Below are positions 30,371-33,270 of a stretch of 33,270 nucleotides of DNA, one piece after another (within the stretch, counting starts at the first letter, position 1; every line of letters starts with the position of its first letter). The position numbers and the translations under genes are program-made. Source of the DNA: Bacillota bacterium (GTDB taxonomy: Bacteria; Bacillota; Clostridia; Caldicoprobacterales; DTU083); assembly GCA_029777885.1 (NCBI GenBank), contig JAKORJ010000114.1, positions 1 to 33,270 of the forward strand, read 5' to 3'. The notes beneath the pieces are model-generated. The model was given only the letters and a program-made list of their open reading frames with translations, was not told the DNA's origin and ran no database searches.

Positions 30371-31210
30371 ATGCTCACAGAAAATAACAGGCGGGTAGGA
30401 TTAAGCAGCTTTGCATTTCGTTATAATATCGGTTTTGCAGATTTCAGGCCTCCTGTACCCATGACTGCCCTTAAATTTTTGCATGAAGCGAAGAGCCTGG
30501 GCTTCAACTGTGTTCAGCTGTGTGAGAATCTTGGATATGCAAAGCTCAGCGATAAGGAGCTATCAGTACTGGCTGATACGGCAAAAGAGCTGGGTATTGT
30601 TGTGGAAGTAGGCATGAGGGGCATTTCGGATGTTTCCCTGGCCAGGCATCTTGATATAGCCGAGCTTATGTCATCAGACCTGCTTCGGATAGTGCTGGCT
30701 GAAAGCGACGATTATTTAAAAGATCCGAAAGGCTTTAAAGAGAAAACAGCCAGGATGATTGATATGGTATTGCCCCGGTGCAGGCAGAGCAACATCAGGA
30801 TCGGCATAGAAAATCATTTTGACCTTCCTACTAAAGACCTGGTTGATTTGGTGGATATGATCAAAGACCCAAACGTTGGGCTCATTTACGATACTACCAA
30901 CGGAATCGGTTTCATCGAGAAGCCACTGGAGACTCTGGAACTGATGAAGCACAAGCTCTTTTCCATACATCTTAAGGATTATACTATAAAGAAGGTGGAG
31001 GCAGGCTACTTTATGACCGGCGCAGTGCTGGGCGAAGGTCTGCTTAATGCTGTGCATGTCCTGGATACTATAAGAACGCTCGGGTCCGATATTTCAATCA
31101 TCATGGAAATGACCGTGAAAAGGCAGGCCCATCACTCAGTAGACGAAGTGCTTGTATGGGAGAGGGAATCTATCAAAAGGAGCGCAGATTACTTGTTTAA
31201 CCTGATCTAA
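30371..31210 (+). CDS. Sugar phosphate isomerase/epimerase-like TIM-barrel protein
   Basis: A 280-residue TIM barrel of the xylose-isomerase-like / AP-endonuclease 2 superfamily, members of which isomerise or epimerise sugars, inositols or keto acids using divalent metal. Visible features include FNCVQLCENLGY, IVVEVGMRGI, RIGIENHFDLPTKDLVDLVDMI with the metal-ligand Glu, VGLIYDTTNGI with the ligand Asp, and FSIHLKDYTI with the ligand His, then SIIMEMTVKRQ with a final Glu. I choose ATG 30371 because a GGTGG site lies 11 bases upstream and the earlier codons overlap the promoter and operator. It is presumably repressed by the GntR regulator encoded 117 bases further on. The substrate is not evident. 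Confidence 0.85.
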   Translation: MLTENNRRVGLSSFAFRYNIGFADFRPPVPMTALKFLHEAKSLGFNCVQLCENLGYAKLSDKELSVLADTAKELGIVVEVGMRGISDVSLARHLDIAELMSSDLLRIVLAESDDYLKDPKGFKEKTARMIDMVLPRCRQSNIRIGIENHFDLPTKDLVDLVDMIKDPNVGLIYDTTNGIGFIEKPLETLELMKHKLFSIHLKDYTIKKVEAGYFMTGAVLGEGLLNAVHVLDTIRTLGSDISIIMEMTVKRQAHHSVDEVLVWERESIKRSADYLFNLI

Positions 31211-31326
31211 GACGTCAGGTACCAACCAAAGTAAAAATAATAAGTGAACCCGAACGAAGGCTATCACTAACCTGGTCATCAGAGAAATGGTGATCTTAAA
31301 ATGAGTATTTGCAAGGAGGACTTTAT

Positions 31327-31968
31327 TTGGCAGAGGTTAATTACCAAAACCTGAGAGAAAAAGCTTATGCAATTATAAAAGAAAAAATAGTCAACTGCGA
31401 ATTTCTGCCCGGCACCCCGCTGTCTGAGAGCAAGCTGATATCGGAGATTGGAGCCAGCCGTACCCCTATCCGTGAAGCTTTGAACAGGCTTGAGCATGAG
31501 AACCTGGTCAGGATCTATCCCCAAAGGGGAGTTTTTGTTACGGATGTCTCCGTAAAGGATGTCATAAATATTTACACAGTCCGTGAAGTCGTAGAACCTC
31601 TTGCGGCAAGGCTTGCAGCTCCCCATATCGACCTTGATGCTTTAAGGTACTATTATGAAATTTTCAGTGATGATGGGGCTGTGTACAGCTTGACCGACCA
31701 TTTCAGGATCGATAGGGGATTCCATTCCTTGATCGCCAATTCAACGGACAATGATTATCTGGCCAAGATCCTCCTCGGCCTGTATGATCAGAACAGCAGG
31801 ACCAGGATCCTCTCAAAAATAAGGGTGAAAGAGCGCCAGCAGGAAGCAAGGTTGGAGCATCTGGAGATAGCAAGATGCCTGATGGAAAGAGATGCGGATA
31901 AAGCCGAGGAAGCCATGAGAAAGCATATAATTAACGGGCGCAATACAGCCCTGAAAATCACCACTTAG
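31327..31968 (+). CDS. GntR-family regulator, FCD (FadR) subfamily
   Basis: DNA-binding repressor or activator controlled by a small organic acid or sugar acid. Residues about 1-75 form the winged helix (YAIIKEKIVNCEFLPGTPLSESKLISEIGASRTPIREALNRLEHENLV in outline, with the GntR hallmark SRTPIREAL). Residues about 85-210 are an FCD all-helical ligand domain with the metal-ligand pattern DRGFH, EHLEIA and MRKHI. TTG 31327 is preferred: AAGGAGG is 7 bases upstream, whereas the ORF-track start at 31309 precedes that site. The 28-bp palindrome before the isomerase-like gene is its likely binding site, so regulator and target are in one operon-like unit. It may also regulate itself, but no second copy of the palindrome is present before it. 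Confidence 0.93.
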   Translation: MAEVNYQNLREKAYAIIKEKIVNCEFLPGTPLSESKLISEIGASRTPIREALNRLEHENLVRIYPQRGVFVTDVSVKDVINIYTVREVVEPLAARLAAPHIDLDALRYYYEIFSDDGAVYSLTDHFRIDRGFHSLIANSTDNDYLAKILLGLYDQNSRTRILSKIRVKERQQEARLEHLEIARCLMERDADKAEEAMRKHIINGRNTALKITT

Positions 31969-31988
31969 AAAAATAACCACATTGTTTA

Positions 31989-32017
31989 TTGACGGAGTCT
32001 GGTTAAACCAATAAAAT
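31989..32017 (+). promoter_or_regulatory. Promoter of the DUF503 gene
   Basis: TTGACG (5 of 6), a 17-base spacer and TAAAAT (5 of 6). The predicted start is near 32024, about 53 bases before the DUF503 ATG. It separates this transcript from the GntR gene. Confidence 0.75.
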
Positions 32018-32076
32018 AATAGGTGGGATTCGGCAGGGAAGATAGCCAAATAGAAGCGGGCGGGTTTGCTGTTGCC

Positions 32077-32364
32077 ATGCAAGTCTATGTTATGACAGTC
32101 AAGCTGTATGCCCCCTGGGTTCACAGCCTCAAAGAAAAAAGATCGATAGTAAAAGGGCTTCAGAGTAGGCTTCGCAACACATACAATGTGTCTGTCATCG
32201 AGAGCGGTGCGCAAGACATCTATCAGACGATCGTTCTGTCGATTGCTTACCTGGCAGACAACAAGTCTATTGCAGACAGCATACACGAGAGCATTTGCAG
32301 CTTTATTGAAAGCAATACAGATGCGGAGATCATGGGGATCCAGGTCGAGGCTTGCCTTTTCTGA
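32077..32364 (+). CDS. DUF503 (YlxP-like) small protein
   Basis: A 95-aa protein of the DUF503/YlxP family, found in many Firmicutes, often near nusA-infB-rbfA; a ribosome-related role has been suggested for that group, but it is not proven by anything here. Visible family pattern: APWVHSLKEKRSIVKGLQSRLRNTYNVSVIE, then DIYQTIVLSIAYLADNK and a CSFIES segment. I use ATG 32077, which gives the normal length and N-terminus; the ORF-track start at 32023 coincides with the predicted transcription start. The ribosome site is weak. It is monocistronic or runs into the ATP synthase genes; about 110 bases separate it from atpZ. Confidence 0.82.
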   Translation: MQVYVMTVKLYAPWVHSLKEKRSIVKGLQSRLRNTYNVSVIESGAQDIYQTIVLSIAYLADNKSIADSIHESICSFIESNTDAEIMGIQVEACLF

Positions 32365-32475
32365 TACTTGATATTATCAGAATATTGTGGCAACATTATA
32401 CTATATGTAATCCGATGCCTGGCTGCGTTTTTTCTAAGCTTTAGTAAAGTTGGTAAACGGAGGAGTGAAGCCATT

Positions 32476-32715
32476 TTGACCAAGCAGCGCAATGAGGATA
32501 AGGGGACCAGGAATAATAGTGAGTTTTTGCGCGCTTTGGCTTACTTCTCCCATATTGGAGTGACCATGGCGGCATCAGTGGTGATTGGAGTCCTGCTCGG
32601 CAAATTTCTGGATGACATGCTGGGCACAACGCCCTGGCTGCTGCTTGTATTTTCCTTATGTGGAGCCGGAGCTGCGATCAAGGTGATGTTCGACGCCTCG
32701 CAGGGCAAAAAATAG
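32476..32715 (+). CDS. atpZ: AtpZ/AtpI-like F-ATPase accessory membrane protein
   Basis: A 79-aa protein with two membrane helices: GVTMAASVVIGVLLGKFLDDML, a typical AtpZ motif, and TTPWLLLVFSLCGAGAAIKVMF. Its position as the first gene before atpI and atpB is that of the small AtpZ/gene-1 protein of F-ATPase operons, which assists in assembly or magnesium/calcium transport. The start TTG 32476 has AGGAG 10 bases upstream; the ORF track's earlier start would add a non-conserved extension. The N-terminal 20 residues are charged and cytoplasmic (TKQRNEDKGTRNNSEF). Confidence 0.83.
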   Translation: MTKQRNEDKGTRNNSEFLRALAYFSHIGVTMAASVVIGVLLGKFLDDMLGTTPWLLLVFSLCGAGAAIKVMFDASQGKK

Positions 32716-32730
32716 CCGGCCTTAATATTC

Positions 32731-33111
32731 ATGGAGATAAGAGGTATTATGAAGCTATCGGGATTAGCAAGGCGAATGATTATCACAATACTCATCATAT
32801 CATTGATATGTGTCCTGGGTTCTGTTGTCTATTACCGCTCTATGGCGTCCATTCCCTTTGTCCTGGGCGTGCTGGTAGGTTCAGCCGTCAGCATTGTAAA
32901 GGTTTTTCTACTGGAACGTACTGTTGATAAAGCGATAACAATGGATATAGGCAAGGCCGGGGGCTATGTTAGCTTGCAGCACGTGTTGAGGCTCCTGTTT
33001 TCCGGTGCCGCGCTTTATATGGGTGCAGTTGTTCCCCATATCAGCCTGTGGGGTGTAGCAGCTGGGATCCTGGCTTTCCAGCTCGCTGTGTACAATATTA
33101 AGTTTTTTTAA
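32731..33111 (+). CDS. atpI: ATP synthase protein I
   Basis: A 126-aa (or 120-aa) membrane protein with about four hydrophobic helices: MIITILIISLICVLGSVVYY, FVLGVLVGSAVSIVKVFLLE, LLFSGAALYMGAVV and LWGVAAGILAFQLAVYNIKFF. Size, topology and position between atpZ and atpB identify it as AtpI, which assists c-ring assembly. ATG 32749 may be the true start (AAGAGGT just upstream, 4-base spacing), since ATG 32731 has no ribosome site. Sequence conservation in this family is low, so identification rests on topology and context. Confidence 0.8.
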   Translation: MEIRGIMKLSGLARRMIITILIISLICVLGSVVYYRSMASIPFVLGVLVGSAVSIVKVFLLERTVDKAITMDIGKAGGYVSLQHVLRLLFSGAALYMGAVVPHISLWGVAAGILAFQLAVYNIKFF

Positions 33112-33160
33112 GTCAAACCGTTAAGACAACCGGGTACAATAAAGAGGTGGTGGTCATATA

Positions 33161-33270
33161 GTGGGCTTGAACATAGATAATCTATGGGTCATCAATGTAG
33201 CAGGGATCGAGATATGGATAACAGAAACAATATTCTATACATGGATTATCATGTTGTTTCTTATTGTGAT
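33161..33270 (+). CDS. atpB: ATP synthase subunit a, N-terminus (runs off window)
   Basis: The frame opens at GTG 33161 with AGAGGTGG 10 bases upstream and stays open to the window end (36 codons). It starts MGLNIDNLWVINVAGIEIWITE and enters a hydrophobic helix (FYTWIIMLFLIV). The E-I-x-I-T-x-T-x-x-x-T pattern before the first membrane helix is typical of the AtpB N-terminus, and the position after atpI supports it. It is absent from the ORF track because it is cut. Confidence 0.75.
   Translation, partial: MGLNIDNLWVINVAGIEIWITETIFYTWIIMLFLIV

Noticed and set aside
31271-31300. TGGTCATC/TGGTGATC near-repeat before the GntR gene as a second operator
   Set aside because: It shares no sequence with the 28-bp palindrome and can equally be a weak chance hairpin.
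1-33270. CRISPR arrays, insertion sequences, prophage or integrase genes
   Set aside because: No regularly spaced repeats, transposase, integrase or phage-like frames were seen on either strand.

Overview
The window looks like a chromosomal segment of an anaerobic, low-to-mid-GC Firmicute of the class Clostridia. The reasons are strong AGGAGG-type ribosome binding sites, frequent GTG and TTG starts, a type III glutamine synthetase next to an AsnA-type asparagine synthetase, an archaeal-style split glutamate synthase with ferredoxin-like clusters, an ANTAR antiterminator, a cre-like operator, and an atpZ-atpI-atpB start of an F-ATPase operon. Species cannot be assigned from the sequence alone. 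No rRNA, tRNA, CRISPR array, insertion sequence or prophage was recognised.

Region 1 (1-9490) is a nitrogen-assimilation superlocus. The 3' end of nadE is followed by a bidirectional terminator and the leftward operon asnA-glnN. Divergent from it is a rightward run: three separate glutamate synthase proteins (glutaminase domain, FMN/Fe-S synthase domain, GXGXG domain), a possible 42-codon ORF that overlaps glnA, a type I glutamine synthetase, and an ANTAR RNA-binding regulator whose receiver domain has lost its acidic pair. The 391-bp divergent control region holds two TTGACA-N17 promoters. Each is followed by a leader hairpin and a U-rich tract just before the first gene. Together with the ANTAR gene this suggests control by transcription attenuation/antitermination, which is the most interesting system in the window.

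Region 2 (9492-12310, minus) is trkA-trkH for potassium uptake. Region 3 (12457-18085) is mixed and partly decaying. It holds a broken AraC-phosphotransferase fusion gene, a tiny acidic ORF, a membrane PAS-GGDEF diguanylate cyclase, an AgrC/AgrA-like two-component pair with no peptide gene nearby, and a broken HNH endonuclease gene.

Region 4 (18091-24216) has an RlmA-type methyltransferase, a DUF2935 protein, an ECF sigma factor with a large C-terminal extension behind a perfect cre-like palindrome, and a GH9 glycosidase with no signal peptide on the opposite strand.

Region 5 (24416-30234) has a heterodimeric ABC exporter, a P1B-type metal ATPase with a CPG (not CPC) membrane motif, a separate HMA metal-binding protein, and a truncated GNAT fragment. 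Region 6 (30272-31968) is a sugar-phosphate-isomerase-like gene and a GntR/FCD regulator, with a perfect 28-bp palindrome just downstream of the first gene's promoter. Region 7 (31989-end) has a DUF503 gene with its own promoter, then atpZ, atpI and the start of atpB.
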